This document shows positions 17,561 through 25,397 of a stretch of DNA of 64,000 bases, piece after piece. Within the stretch, counting starts at the first letter, position 1. Each line of letters opens with the position of its first letter. The notes beneath the pieces are model-generated. The model saw only the letters and a program-made list of their open reading frames with translations. It did no database searches and was not told where the DNA came from. The stretch comes from Cupriavidus taiwanensis (GTDB lineage: Bacteria > Pseudomonadota > Gammaproteobacteria > Burkholderiales > Burkholderiaceae), in contig NZ_LT976853.1 of assembly GCF_900249755.1 (NCBI RefSeq), positions 2,889,395-2,953,394 of the forward strand. Reading direction: 5' to 3'. The translations under genes were made by a program, and so were the position numbers.

Positions 17561-19114
17561 TCAAAGCACCGCAAACTGCTCCCGCAACACGTTCTTCTGC
17601 ACCTTGCCCATGGTATTGCGCGGCAGCTCATCCACCACGTGCACGCGCTTGGGCACCTTGAAGTTGGCGATGCGGCCCTTGAGCGTGCCGATCAGCGCGC
17701 CCTCGTCGATGTCCGCGCCGGGCTTGCGCACCACCACCGCCACCACCGCCTCGCCGAAATCCGCGTGCGGCACGCCGATCACGGCGCTCTCCGCTACGCC
17801 CGGCATCTCGTCGATAAAGCTCTCGATTTCCTTCGGGTAGACGTTGTAGCCGCCCGAGATGATCAGGTCCTTGCTGCGCCCGACGATGGTCAGGTAGTTT
17901 TCCGGCACCGCGCGCTCGCCGGCCTGGCTGACGATGGCGCCGCCGAAGCGGCCGACGTCGCCGGTCTTGAACCAGCCGTCGTCGGTGAATTCCTCGCGGG
18001 TCTTCTCCGGCATGCGCCAGTAGCCCTTGAACACGTTCGGGCCCTTCACCTCGACATTGCCGATCTCGCCCGGTGCGCACGGCTTGCCTTCACCGTCGAC
18101 CACGCGCACCGACACGCCCGGCAGCGGCATGCCCACGGTGCCGCCGATGCGTTCGCCCAGCGCCGGGTCATACGGGTTGGACACCAGCATCACGGTCTCG
18201 CTCATGCCGTAGCGTTCCAGGATGGTATGGCCGGTGCGCTCGCGGAAGGCGTCGAAGGTCTCCAGCAGCAGCGGCGCCGAGCCCGAGACGAACAGGCGCA
18301 TGCGGCGGCAGGTGTCGTCGTCGAAGCGCGGCTCCTGCAGCATGCGCACGTAGTAGGTGGGCACGCCCATCATCACGGTGCAGCGCGGCAGGAATTTCAG
18401 CACCTGCGCCATGTCCAGCTTGGGCGCCCAGATCATCTTGGCACCGGCCAGCAGCGCGCCGTGCGAGGCGACGAACAGGCCGTGCACATGGAAGATCGGC
18501 AGCATGTGCAGCAGCACGTCGTCGCTGCGCCAGCCCCAGAAGTCGTGCAGCGTCTGCGCGTTGGAGGCCAGGTTGCGGTGGGTCAGCATCGCGCCCTTGC
18601 TGCGGCCGGTGGTGCCGGAGGTATAGAGGATGGCGGCGAGGTCATCGTGCGCGCGCGCCACCGTGTCGAAGGCATCGGCCTTGCCCGCCGCGCGCGACAG
18701 CAGCGAGCCGCTGCGGTCGTCGTCCAGCGTGAATACATGGTTGACGCCGTGGCGGAACGCCACCTTCGACACCCAGCCGAAGTTCTTGCTGCTGCAGACC
18801 ACTACCGACGGCTCGGCATTGCCGACGAAGTAATCGATCTCGGCTTCCTGGTAGGCCGTGTTCAGCGGCAGGTAGACGTAGCCGGCGCGCAGCGTGGCCA
18901 GGTACAGGAACAGCGCTTCGGGCGATTTTTCCACCTGCACCGCCACGCGCGCGCCTTCGGGCAGGTGCAGCGACGCCAGCAGGTTGGCCAGCTTGGCGGT
19001 GGCGCGGTCCAGGTCGTCCCAGCTGTAGTACAGGCCGTCGTGGGTCTCGATGCAGCAGGCGGTGCGGTCAGCGGGGAAGCGGGATTCGAACAGGGCGAAC
19101 AGGTTGGCGTTCAT
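17561..19114 (-). CDS. matB: Malonyl-CoA synthetase
   Basis: A 517-residue AMP-forming acyl-CoA synthetase. The P-loop-like A3 motif LYTSGTTGRSKG is near 160-171, LERYGMSET is the A5 region, and GKVQKNVLREQ at the C-terminus holds the catalytic lysine. It activates malonate to malonyl-CoA. Length and the close company of malonyl-CoA decarboxylase and a FadR-type regulator identify it as MatB rather than a general acyl-CoA ligase. The ATG at 19114 (MNANLFALFESRFP) matches where MatB proteins start, although no clear ribosome-binding site precedes it. Last gene of the operon. Confidence 0.92.
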   Translation of the reverse strand: MNANLFALFESRFPADRTACCIETHDGLYYSWDDLDRATAKLANLLASLHLPEGARVAVQVEKSPEALFLYLATLRAGYVYLPLNTAYQEAEIDYFVGNAEPSVVVCSSKNFGWVSKVAFRHGVNHVFTLDDDRSGSLLSRAAGKADAFDTVARAHDDLAAILYTSGTTGRSKGAMLTHRNLASNAQTLHDFWGWRSDDVLLHMLPIFHVHGLFVASHGALLAGAKMIWAPKLDMAQVLKFLPRCTVMMGVPTYYVRMLQEPRFDDDTCRRMRLFVSGSAPLLLETFDAFRERTGHTILERYGMSETVMLVSNPYDPALGERIGGTVGMPLPGVSVRVVDGEGKPCAPGEIGNVEVKGPNVFKGYWRMPEKTREEFTDDGWFKTGDVGRFGGAIVSQAGERAVPENYLTIVGRSKDLIISGGYNVYPKEIESFIDEMPGVAESAVIGVPHADFGEAVVAVVVRKPGADIDEGALIGTLKGRIANFKVPKRVHVVDELPRNTMGKVQKNVLREQFAVL

Positions 19115-19184
19115 GGCGAGGAGCGAACGAAAGGCTAAGGAAGCAATGAAAAACGATGGTGGGAAGCAGTGCCGGCGGCGCGCG

Positions 19185-19967
19185 CTACTCCCCGCGGAAC
19201 TGCGGTGGCCGGCGCGCCAGGAAAGCGGCGACGCCTTCGGCGTGGTCCGCGCCTTCGGCATAGGCGAAGTGCGCATCCAGCTCGGCCGGCGACAGCGGCG
19301 CCGGCAACGGCGCCAGCCGGTGGATGGTGGTCTTGTTGATGCGCGCGGCGGCGGGGGCGCCGGCGGCGATGCGGCGCACCGTGGCGTCGACCTCGGCGGC
19401 CAGCGCGGCGGGCTCGACCACGCGGGTCAGCAGGCCCTTTTCACGCGCCTCGGCGGCATCGAAGACGCGGCCCTCGAGCAGGATCTCGAGCGTCGCCGCG
19501 CGGCCCGCCAGCGCCAGCAGGCCTTGCAGCTCGCCGGGCGCCATCGGGAAACCCAGCCGGTTGATCGGCACGCCGAAGCGGCTGTCCGACGCGGCGATGC
19601 GCAGGTCGCAATGGCAGGCGATCTCCAGCCCGCCGCCGACGCAAACGCCTTCGATCATCGCCACGGTGGGGTGCGTGCATTGCGCCACCGCCGCCAGCGC
19701 GGGCGCGATGGTCGCCATGTGGTAGCGGCGCACCGCGGCCGCGTCGCCGCGTTCGGCGGGAAACTCGGCGATATCGGCGCCGGCGGCAAAATTGCCGTCG
19801 GCGCCGCGCACCACCACGCAGCGCAGCGAGGGTTCGGCCGACAGCCGGGCAAAGCCCGCCGCCAGCTCGCGCCACATCTGCGCGGAAATGGCGTTGAGCT
19901 TGCCCGCGTGCGACAGCGTCACGGTGGCGGTGGTGCCCTGCGTGGCAAAACGCACGGTGCCGCTCAT
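19185..19967 (-). CDS. Enoyl-CoA hydratase/isomerase family protein
   Basis: A 260-residue crotonase-fold protein. The oxyanion-hole segments are present: HAGKLNAIS near 20, GADGNFAAGADIAEF near 60, and EGVCVGGGLEIACHCDLRIA near 98-117. The position of the catalytic glutamates of true hydratases is not convincingly conserved, so another CoA-ester reaction is possible. It is embedded in the malonate operon between the Bug receptor and matB, which suggests work on a malonyl-CoA-related or short acyl-CoA ester. The ATG at 19967 starts the conserved domain. Confidence 0.88.
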   Translation of the reverse strand: MSGTVRFATQGTTATVTLSHAGKLNAISAQMWRELAAGFARLSAEPSLRCVVVRGADGNFAAGADIAEFPAERGDAAAVRRYHMATIAPALAAVAQCTHPTVAMIEGVCVGGGLEIACHCDLRIAASDSRFGVPINRLGFPMAPGELQGLLALAGRAATLEILLEGRVFDAAEAREKGLLTRVVEPAALAAEVDATVRRIAAGAPAAARINKTTIHRLAPLPAPLSPAELDAHFAYAEGADHAEGVAAFLARRPPQFRGE

Positions 19968-20005
19968 GGACGCGTCCTCTGGCTTCGGATCGGCATTGGC
20001 ATGGC

Positions 20006-20037
20006 TTGGCGTCAGTCCAGTCAGTCCGGTCAGTCCA
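20006..20037. repeat. Three tandem 9-bp units at the 3' end of the Bug gene
   Basis: CAGTCCAGT, CAGTCCGGT and CAGTCCATC follow one another at about 20013-20039, spanning the Bug receptor stop codon (20030-20032). A comparable 9-bp tandem array occurs in the regulator gene of the same operon (22807-22838). Confidence 0.7.
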
Positions 20038-21040
20038 TCTTGGCGCCGGACTGCTGCACCACCTGGGCCCAGCGGCGGATCTCGGCATGCTGGAACTGCC
20101 CGAACTGTTCCGGCGTGAACGCCGGCGTTTCCGAGCCGTTGCTCAGCCAGATCTGCTTCAGTTCCGGCGTGTTCAGTGCCTTCTCGGTCTCGGCGTAGAG
20201 GCGGTCGACAATGTCCTTGGGCGTGCCCTTGGGCACCCACATCGCATACCAGGTCGACACCTCATAGTTGGGCACGCCGGCCTCGGCCGCGGTCGGCACG
20301 TTGGGGAAGGCGGGCGAGCGCTTGCTCGACGCCACCGCCAGCGCCTTGATGCGGCCCGCGCGAATATGCTGCGCCGACGAGCCCAGCCCGTCGAACATCA
20401 GGTCGACCTGGCCCGCGATCAGGTCGGACAGTGCCGGGCCGGCTCCCTTGTACGGAATATGGGTGATGAAGGTCTTGGTCTGGAGCTTGAACAGCTCGCC
20501 CGCCAGGTGGTGCGACGAGCCGTTGCCGGCCGAGCCGTAGTTCAGCTTGCCGGGGTTGGCGCGGGCGTAGGCAATCAACTCCTGCAGCGTGTTGGCCTTG
20601 ACCCGGTTGGGATTGACCACCACCACCTGCGGCGGCTGCGCGATCACCGTGACCGGAATGAAGTCCTTTTCGATGTCGTAGTCCAGCTTCTTGTAGAACG
20701 ACGGCGCGATGGCGTGGTGGGCGCCGCCGATAAACACGGTGTAGCCGTCCGGCGCGGCCTTGGACGCCAGGCTGGCGCCGACCGTGCCGCCGGCGCCGCC
20801 GCGGTTGTCGATCACGAACTGCTTGCCCAGCTGCTTGGACAGCTGCGCGGTCAGCGGGCGCGCGAAGGCGTCGGTGCCGCCGCCGGCGGGGAACGGCACG
20901 ATCACGGTGACCGGCTTGGACGGCCAGCTATCGGCGTGCGCCGGGGCCGCGAACATGGCGCCGGCACCGATGCCGGCCACGCCAAGGACCAGGCCCGCGG
21001 CGCGCGCGCACGCGGCCAGGCTGAACTGACGACGATTCAT
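20030..21040 (-). CDS. Bug/TctC-family periplasmic binding protein
   Basis: A 336-residue tripartite tricarboxylate receptor. It has a Tat-like/Sec signal (MNRRQFSLAAC to about 36, ending AHA), then WPSKPVTVIVPFPAGGGTD, the diagnostic first beta-strand and loop, then LNYGSAGNGSSHHLAGELF and HIPYKGAGPALSDLIAGQVD. Such receptors are hugely expanded in Cupriavidus and Bordetella and bind carboxylates. No TctA/TctB permease is nearby. Its place inside the malonate operon makes malonate or a related dicarboxylate the likely ligand; the partner transporter is unknown. Confidence 0.93.
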   Translation of the reverse strand: MNRRQFSLAACARAAGLVLGVAGIGAGAMFAAPAHADSWPSKPVTVIVPFPAGGGTDAFARPLTAQLSKQLGKQFVIDNRGGAGGTVGASLASKAAPDGYTVFIGGAHHAIAPSFYKKLDYDIEKDFIPVTVIAQPPQVVVVNPNRVKANTLQELIAYARANPGKLNYGSAGNGSSHHLAGELFKLQTKTFITHIPYKGAGPALSDLIAGQVDLMFDGLGSSAQHIRAGRIKALAVASSKRSPAFPNVPTAAEAGVPNYEVSTWYAMWVPKGTPKDIVDRLYAETEKALNTPELKQIWLSNGSETPAFTPEQFGQFQHAEIRRWAQVVQQSGAKMD

Positions 21041-21200
21041 CTTTGTCTCCTCTCTCTTCTGGAAAGTCAATCTGATGGCCGCGCGCGCCCGCATGGGCGC
21101 TGCGCGGCTGGGTTTTGCTGCTACCACATGGCTCCCGACAAAACCACGCGGCGCGCCGGGCGCCGCGGGTGCGAGGGCGATCGCCGTGACCGGACCAGGA

Positions 21201-22667
21201 TCACAGCAGCTTCCCGACGCTACGGCTGATGCGCGGGTTGCCTGCGCCCAGGCGTGCCAGATTGTCATCCAGCGCCTCGGGCACGTAAAGGTAATTGACC
21301 ATCATGCCGCAGCTCTGGCTGCGGCCCTTGCGCGACAGGTCGGCGCCCCAGTTGAGCCGCTCCACGCAGGCGCCGTTGCCGAGGTGGAAACGCGCCACCG
21401 GGTCGGCCGGCATCGACTGGTTGCGCTCGCGCACCAGGAAATGCGCGGCCAGGGTCAGCGCGGTGTCGCGCACCACGGCATCGGCGGCGTCAGGCGCCAG
21501 TGCCTCGAGCCACGCCGCGCCGTCGGCGGGCGCGTTGCCGTGCCGCTCGCTCCAGCGCGCCAGGCGCTTGTCGCCCAGCACGCGCGCCACGGTGTCGGCG
21601 TCCTGCTTGCGCAGCCAGTCGGCAAACCCAGGGATCGGCGACAGCGTGGCGAACTGCTTCACTTTCGGGAACTCGCGCTGCACTTCCTCGATCACGCGCT
21701 TGAGCAGGAAGTTGCCGAAGCTGACGCCGCGCAGCCCCGCCTGCGTATTGCTGATCGAATAGAAGATCGCCCACTTGACCCGGCGCAGGTCTTCCAGCGG
21801 CGCGGCTTCGTCCAGCAGGGTATGGACGTCGGCGGCCATCTCGGGAGCGAACGCCACCTCGACGAAGATCAGCGGCTCGCGCGGGATGCGCGGGTGGAAG
21901 AAGGCGTAGCAGCGGCGGTCGGAATCGAGCCGGTTGCGCAGGTCGGTCCACGAGGCGATCTCGTGCACCGCCTCATACCGGATCAGCTTTTCCAGCAGCG
22001 ACGCGGGCGAGTCCCAGGTGATCGGCTGCAGCTCCAGCAGGCCGACGTCGAACCAGTTGGAGAACAACGCTTCCAGGTCTTCGTCGAGCGCGCGCAGCCC
22101 GGGCATGCGGCGCTGCCAGCGCAGCATGTCGGCGCGCAGCTGGATCAGGAAATGCAGGCCGCAGGCGCTGTTGCCGCGCTGGCCATGCAGCGCGGCCAGC
22201 CGCTTGAAGAAGCGGATGCGGGCATTGGACAGCGCCTGGCCCAGGCCCGATTGGCCGGCCTGCGCGCGGCCCGCGCGCGCGGACTTGTCGCCCTCGGCCG
22301 CGGTGTCTTCGCTGCCGCTGCTGGCCACCTCGGCCAGCACCGCCAGCATGCCGCGCCGCGTGGCCTCGGCGGCGGCTTCGTATTCGGCCTGCCAGGCCTG
22401 CGCGGCGGCATTGGCGGCGCCGTCGGTCAGGCGCGCATCGAAGCACAGGCGCAGCTGCTCGCGCTGGCGGCGCACCACGCGCGCCGGCAGCGGCGCCTCG
22501 CCATCGACCGGCGTGGCGGCCTTTGCATCGCTGCCATTGGCCTTGGGGTCGCCCTCGCCCTTGCGCCCCCACCAGCGGCCCAGCCGCGACAGGATGGTGG
22601 AGCCCGACGGCTCGCTCTCGCCCAGCGGCGCGCTGATCTTCTGGTCACCCGTATCGAAGGAGTTCAT
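21201..22667 (-). CDS. Malonyl-CoA decarboxylase
   Basis: A 488-residue malonyl-CoA decarboxylase (MCD/MatA family) that converts malonyl-CoA to acetyl-CoA and CO2. VKQFATLSPIPGFADWL contains the conserved serine region of the GNAT-like catalytic domain, and RFHLGNGACVERLNWGADLS holds the catalytic histidine (near 425). The N-terminal third (about 60-200) is the helical oligomerisation domain. The ATG at 22667 has AGGCAGG seven bases upstream; an in-frame ATG seven codons earlier is less likely. The 160-bp gap to the Bug gene holds nothing recognisable. Confidence 0.94.
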   Translation of the reverse strand: MNSFDTGDQKISAPLGESEPSGSTILSRLGRWWGRKGEGDPKANGSDAKAATPVDGEAPLPARVVRRQREQLRLCFDARLTDGAANAAAQAWQAEYEAAAEATRRGMLAVLAEVASSGSEDTAAEGDKSARAGRAQAGQSGLGQALSNARIRFFKRLAALHGQRGNSACGLHFLIQLRADMLRWQRRMPGLRALDEDLEALFSNWFDVGLLELQPITWDSPASLLEKLIRYEAVHEIASWTDLRNRLDSDRRCYAFFHPRIPREPLIFVEVAFAPEMAADVHTLLDEAAPLEDLRRVKWAIFYSISNTQAGLRGVSFGNFLLKRVIEEVQREFPKVKQFATLSPIPGFADWLRKQDADTVARVLGDKRLARWSERHGNAPADGAAWLEALAPDAADAVVRDTALTLAAHFLVRERNQSMPADPVARFHLGNGACVERLNWGADLSRKGRSQSCGMMVNYLYVPEALDDNLARLGAGNPRISRSVGKLL

Positions 22668-22739
22668 GCGGTACCTGCCTTGATGCATCGATCTGAACGT
22701 GGGGGAAAACTTCGGGCTGGCGTGGCGCGGACCGGGGCG

Positions 22740-23498
22740 CTAGTCTTCCGCGCCCGCCACGCGCAAGGCCGGCGGGGCGCGCACGGCCGCCTTTGCTTTG
22801 GTGGCGTCCGTTACGTCCGTTACATCCGTTACGTCCGCCGGCACCGCGGTGCCGCCCGCATCGAGCGCCTGCAGCGCGGCGCGCTGGCGCAGCAAATGGG
22901 TCTTCATCATGGCCTCGGCGCCTTCCGGGTCGCGCGCCTTGAGCGCGGCAAACACGGACAGGTGCTCGGCGCAGGACTCATGGATCCGCCCGGGAAGCTT
23001 CAGGCTCTTGTGGCGCGACAGCCGCAGCACCTTGCGCAGGTCGCTGATCAGCCCGCTCAGCCAGCGGTTGCCCGCCAGCCGCTGGATCGCCTCATGAATC
23101 TGGGCGTTGGTCTCGTAATAGGCGTCGATATCGCCGGCCTGCGCGTAGCGCGCCAGGTCGGCATGCAGGCCGTCGAGCGCGTCGAGGTCGGCGCGCGTGG
23201 CGTTGCGCGCCGCTTCATAGGCGCAGCGCCCTTCCAGCAGCGCCATCAGCGGGAAGATCTCGTCCAGGTCCTGCTCGGACAGTTCATTGACGAAACAGCC
23301 GCGGCGCGGCTCCAGCCGCACCAGGCCCTCGGCGGCGAGCACCTTGAGCGCCTCGCGCAGCGGCGTGCGCGAGATGCCCAGCGTTTCGGCCATCGCGCTT
23401 TCATCGATCCATGCGCCCGGCACCAGCGTATGCGCGTCGATCATGGCGCGCAGCCGGTCTGCCACTTCCAGGTACAGCGCCTGCTGGACGATGCGCAT
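22740..23498 (-). CDS. GntR/FadR-type regulator of malonate utilisation
   Basis: A 252-residue regulator. A winged helix-turn-helix (about 8-72: DESAMAETLGISRTPLREALKVLAAEGLV) is followed by an all-helical FCD ligand-binding domain. The ATG at 23498 has an AGGAG box. It is the first gene of the malonate operon and would bind malonate or malonyl-CoA, as MatR does in Rhizobium. Near the C-terminus the protein repeats VTD three times, encoded by three 9-bp units. A near-palindrome at 23551-23566 is a plausible autoregulatory operator. Confidence 0.9.
   Translation of the reverse strand: MRIVQQALYLEVADRLRAMIDAHTLVPGAWIDESAMAETLGISRTPLREALKVLAAEGLVRLEPRRGCFVNELSEQDLDEIFPLMALLEGRCAYEAARNATRADLDALDGLHADLARYAQAGDIDAYYETNAQIHEAIQRLAGNRWLSGLISDLRKVLRLSRHKSLKLPGRIHESCAEHLSVFAALKARDPEGAEAMMKTHLLRQRAALQALDAGGTAVPADVTDVTDVTDATKAKAAVRAPPALRVAGAED
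22807..22838. repeat. 9-bp tandem repeat inside the regulator gene
   Basis: The unit TCCGTTACG (one copy with A for G) is repeated three and a half times and encodes the Val-Thr-Asp repeats in the C-terminal tail of the GntR regulator. Copy number can vary without breaking the frame. Confidence 0.8.
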
Positions 23499-23550
23499 GC
23501 GATCTCCTGTATTGCCCGCGGACCAGACGGCGCGTGCGCCCGATCTCATA

Positions 23551-23566
23551 ATTCATAATTATGGAT
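23551..23566. promoter_or_regulatory. Putative operator upstream of the malonate operon
   Basis: ATTCATAATTATGGAT is a 16-bp palindrome with one mismatch pair and a perfect CATAATTATG core, 53 bp before the regulator start. It is strikingly AT-rich against its surroundings and overlaps sequence that could serve as a -10 element. A GntR/FCD dimer would be the natural ligand. Confidence 0.45.
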
Positions 23567-24283
23567 TAGGACGCGGACGATACAAGGACTTTCGATGCTG
23601 CGCCGCAATGCCGGGCGCGGATGAGCAATGGGGATATGCTGGGGATAGACGCAACGAGGTGCGGCGGGCGTTCCCTGCCTCCCCGCAAGGAACGCCCGCG
23701 CCTGAAAAGAACTGCCAGTACTGCTCGATCATCGCTGGCGGGCACGAACGTGTCCGCCGCGTGGGTCCATGGATTTGACCTGGCGCTGGCCCTGCGCCAC
23801 CCCTGTTGTAAACGCGCAAAGCGCGTCGATTTTCCCGTGCCCTTTGTGACGTGCAGCGCGGCAAGCGTAACTCTCGACCCAAAGAGCCGTACTCCCCCCT
23901 GGCACTGCCGTGGCGGCTGTGGCTTGCCGCTCATCTTGTAACAATGAACCTAGCGATTAGCGTGCCAGTCGGGCTAAGCCCTTGATTTTATGGATGGCAG
24001 CCAATCTAAATTTGTTACAGGACGAGATCAGTGTAACAGAATGTTTCTGAAGTGTTACGAGGGTTTTCCCATGGGGCGGCCGTTGCGGCATAGGCTGGTG
24101 GGCAGGCGCCATGCAAATTGTGCCGTCAGCGATATTTATCGATGTCAGAATGTGAGGCCGTCGCCGCAATTGCCTTGGTTGGCATCGTTGCGTTTTTGAA
24201 ACAGCGCCGGCCACCGCGGGTTTCTCCGCGGCTTTACCGCAGTTCTTGCCTGTAGCCACCGCACAACACCTGGAGCTCACGCC
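23567..24283. other. Long intergenic region without a recognisable gene
   Basis: About 700 bp between the divergent malonate regulator and the DUF898 gene. No frame here has coding character. It contains an 11-bp inverted repeat with a 14-nt loop (23664-23699) lacking a T-run, and an AT-richer part (23930-24200) with TGTTACA-type repeats. The latter probably contains the promoter of the downstream gene. Confidence 0.5.
24012..24060. promoter_or_regulatory. TGTTACA repeats in the intergenic region
   Basis: TGTTACA (24012-24018) and its inverse TGTAACA (24032-24038) are separated by 13 bp; a third, direct TGTTACG lies at 24053-24059. Centre-to-centre spacing is about two helical turns, as for a dimeric regulator. 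No known consensus is assigned. Confidence 0.4.
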
Positions 24284-25375
24284 ATGCAAGCTGGCAGCAG
24301 CGATTTCACCCTGGCCCCCACTGCGGCCGACCCGGCCTCGCCCGCAGCGCCCCACCCCGCCGCACTGCGGCCGCTGGGCCTGCGCTTCACCGGATCGGGC
24401 TCGGAGTATTTCCGGATCTGGACCGTCAATGCACTGCTGACCATCGTCACCTTCGGCATCTATTCGGCCTGGGCCAAGGTGCGCACGCTGCAGTATTTCT
24501 ATCGCAACACGCAACTGGACGGCGCCAGCTTCGACTACCACGGCAAGCCGTCGGCGATCCTGAAGGGGCGGGCGATCGTGTTCGCGCTGGTGCTCGCCTT
24601 CCAGTTCGCCTCGACGTTCTCGCCGTTCCTGGCGCTGGCGATGCTGCTGGTGTTGCTGGCGGTGTTCCCGCTGCTGCTGGTGCGCTCGCTGCGCTTCCGC
24701 ATGGCCAACTCCAGCTACCGCGGCCTGCGCTTTGCGTTCAACGGCGGCGATGCCGAGGCCTACCGGGTCTTCGTGCTGTGGCCGCTGGCGGCGCTCGCCA
24801 CGCTGGGCCTGCTGGGACCGGTCGCGCACCAGCGCTTCAAGCGCTACCAGCACAACCACACCCGCTTCGGCACCGCACCGTTCGGCTTCCACGCCGGTGC
24901 GGGCGATTTCTATCGCGCCTACCTGCGCGCCTTCGGCGTGGTGCTGGCGGCGACGCTGGTGATGGCCGCGGCCGGCTTCGTGATGGCCCCTGGCATCGGC
25001 AATTTCGGCGCCGCGGCGCTGCTGGGCTTCGGCATCGCCGGCTTCTACCTGGGTATGCTGGCGGTCAGCCCCTACCTGATGGCGCGGCTGCAGAACGTGG
25101 TGTGGAGCCACACCACGCTGGCGCCGCACGCGTTCCGCAGCGAGGTCAGCGCCGCGCGCATGGTCTTTATCTTCGTCACCAACCTGGTTGCCATCGTGCT
25201 GACGCTGGGCCTGTTCCTGCCGTTCGCGCGCGTGCGCGCCACGCGCTACCGGCTGCAGTGCGTGACCATGCTGGCGGCCGGCTCGCTCGACAGCTTCGTC
25301 GCCGGCGAAGTGCGGCAAGTGGGGGCACTGGGCGACGCGGCGGTAGACTGGTACGACATCGACATCGCGCTCTGA
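24284..25375 (+). CDS. DUF898 (YjgN-type) multi-pass membrane protein
   Basis: A 363-residue inner-membrane protein of the DUF898/YjgN family. After a Pro/Ala-rich N-terminus the repeated motif GSEYFRIWTVNALLTIVTFGIYSAWAKVRTLQYFYRNT appears (about 39-75), and a related second half ends LTLGLFLPFARVRATRYRLQ near 305-325, showing internal duplication. About six to eight helices are visible. No biochemical function is established for the family. A CTGGAG ribosome-binding site precedes the ATG. It is followed after 22 nt by a membrane M48 peptidase, a pairing that suggests a joint envelope function. Confidence 0.88.
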   Translation: MQAGSSDFTLAPTAADPASPAAPHPAALRPLGLRFTGSGSEYFRIWTVNALLTIVTFGIYSAWAKVRTLQYFYRNTQLDGASFDYHGKPSAILKGRAIVFALVLAFQFASTFSPFLALAMLLVLLAVFPLLLVRSLRFRMANSSYRGLRFAFNGGDAEAYRVFVLWPLAALATLGLLGPVAHQRFKRYQHNHTRFGTAPFGFHAGAGDFYRAYLRAFGVVLAATLVMAAAGFVMAPGIGNFGAAALLGFGIAGFYLGMLAVSPYLMARLQNVVWSHTTLAPHAFRSEVSAARMVFIFVTNLVAIVLTLGLFLPFARVRATRYRLQCVTMLAAGSLDSFVAGEVRQVGALGDAAVDWYDIDIAL

Positions 25376-25397
25376 CGCGAACGCGATACCTGACGCC

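Noticed and set aside
23664..23699. 11-bp inverted repeat as an intrinsic terminator
   Set aside because: The loop is 14 nt and no T-run follows on either strand.
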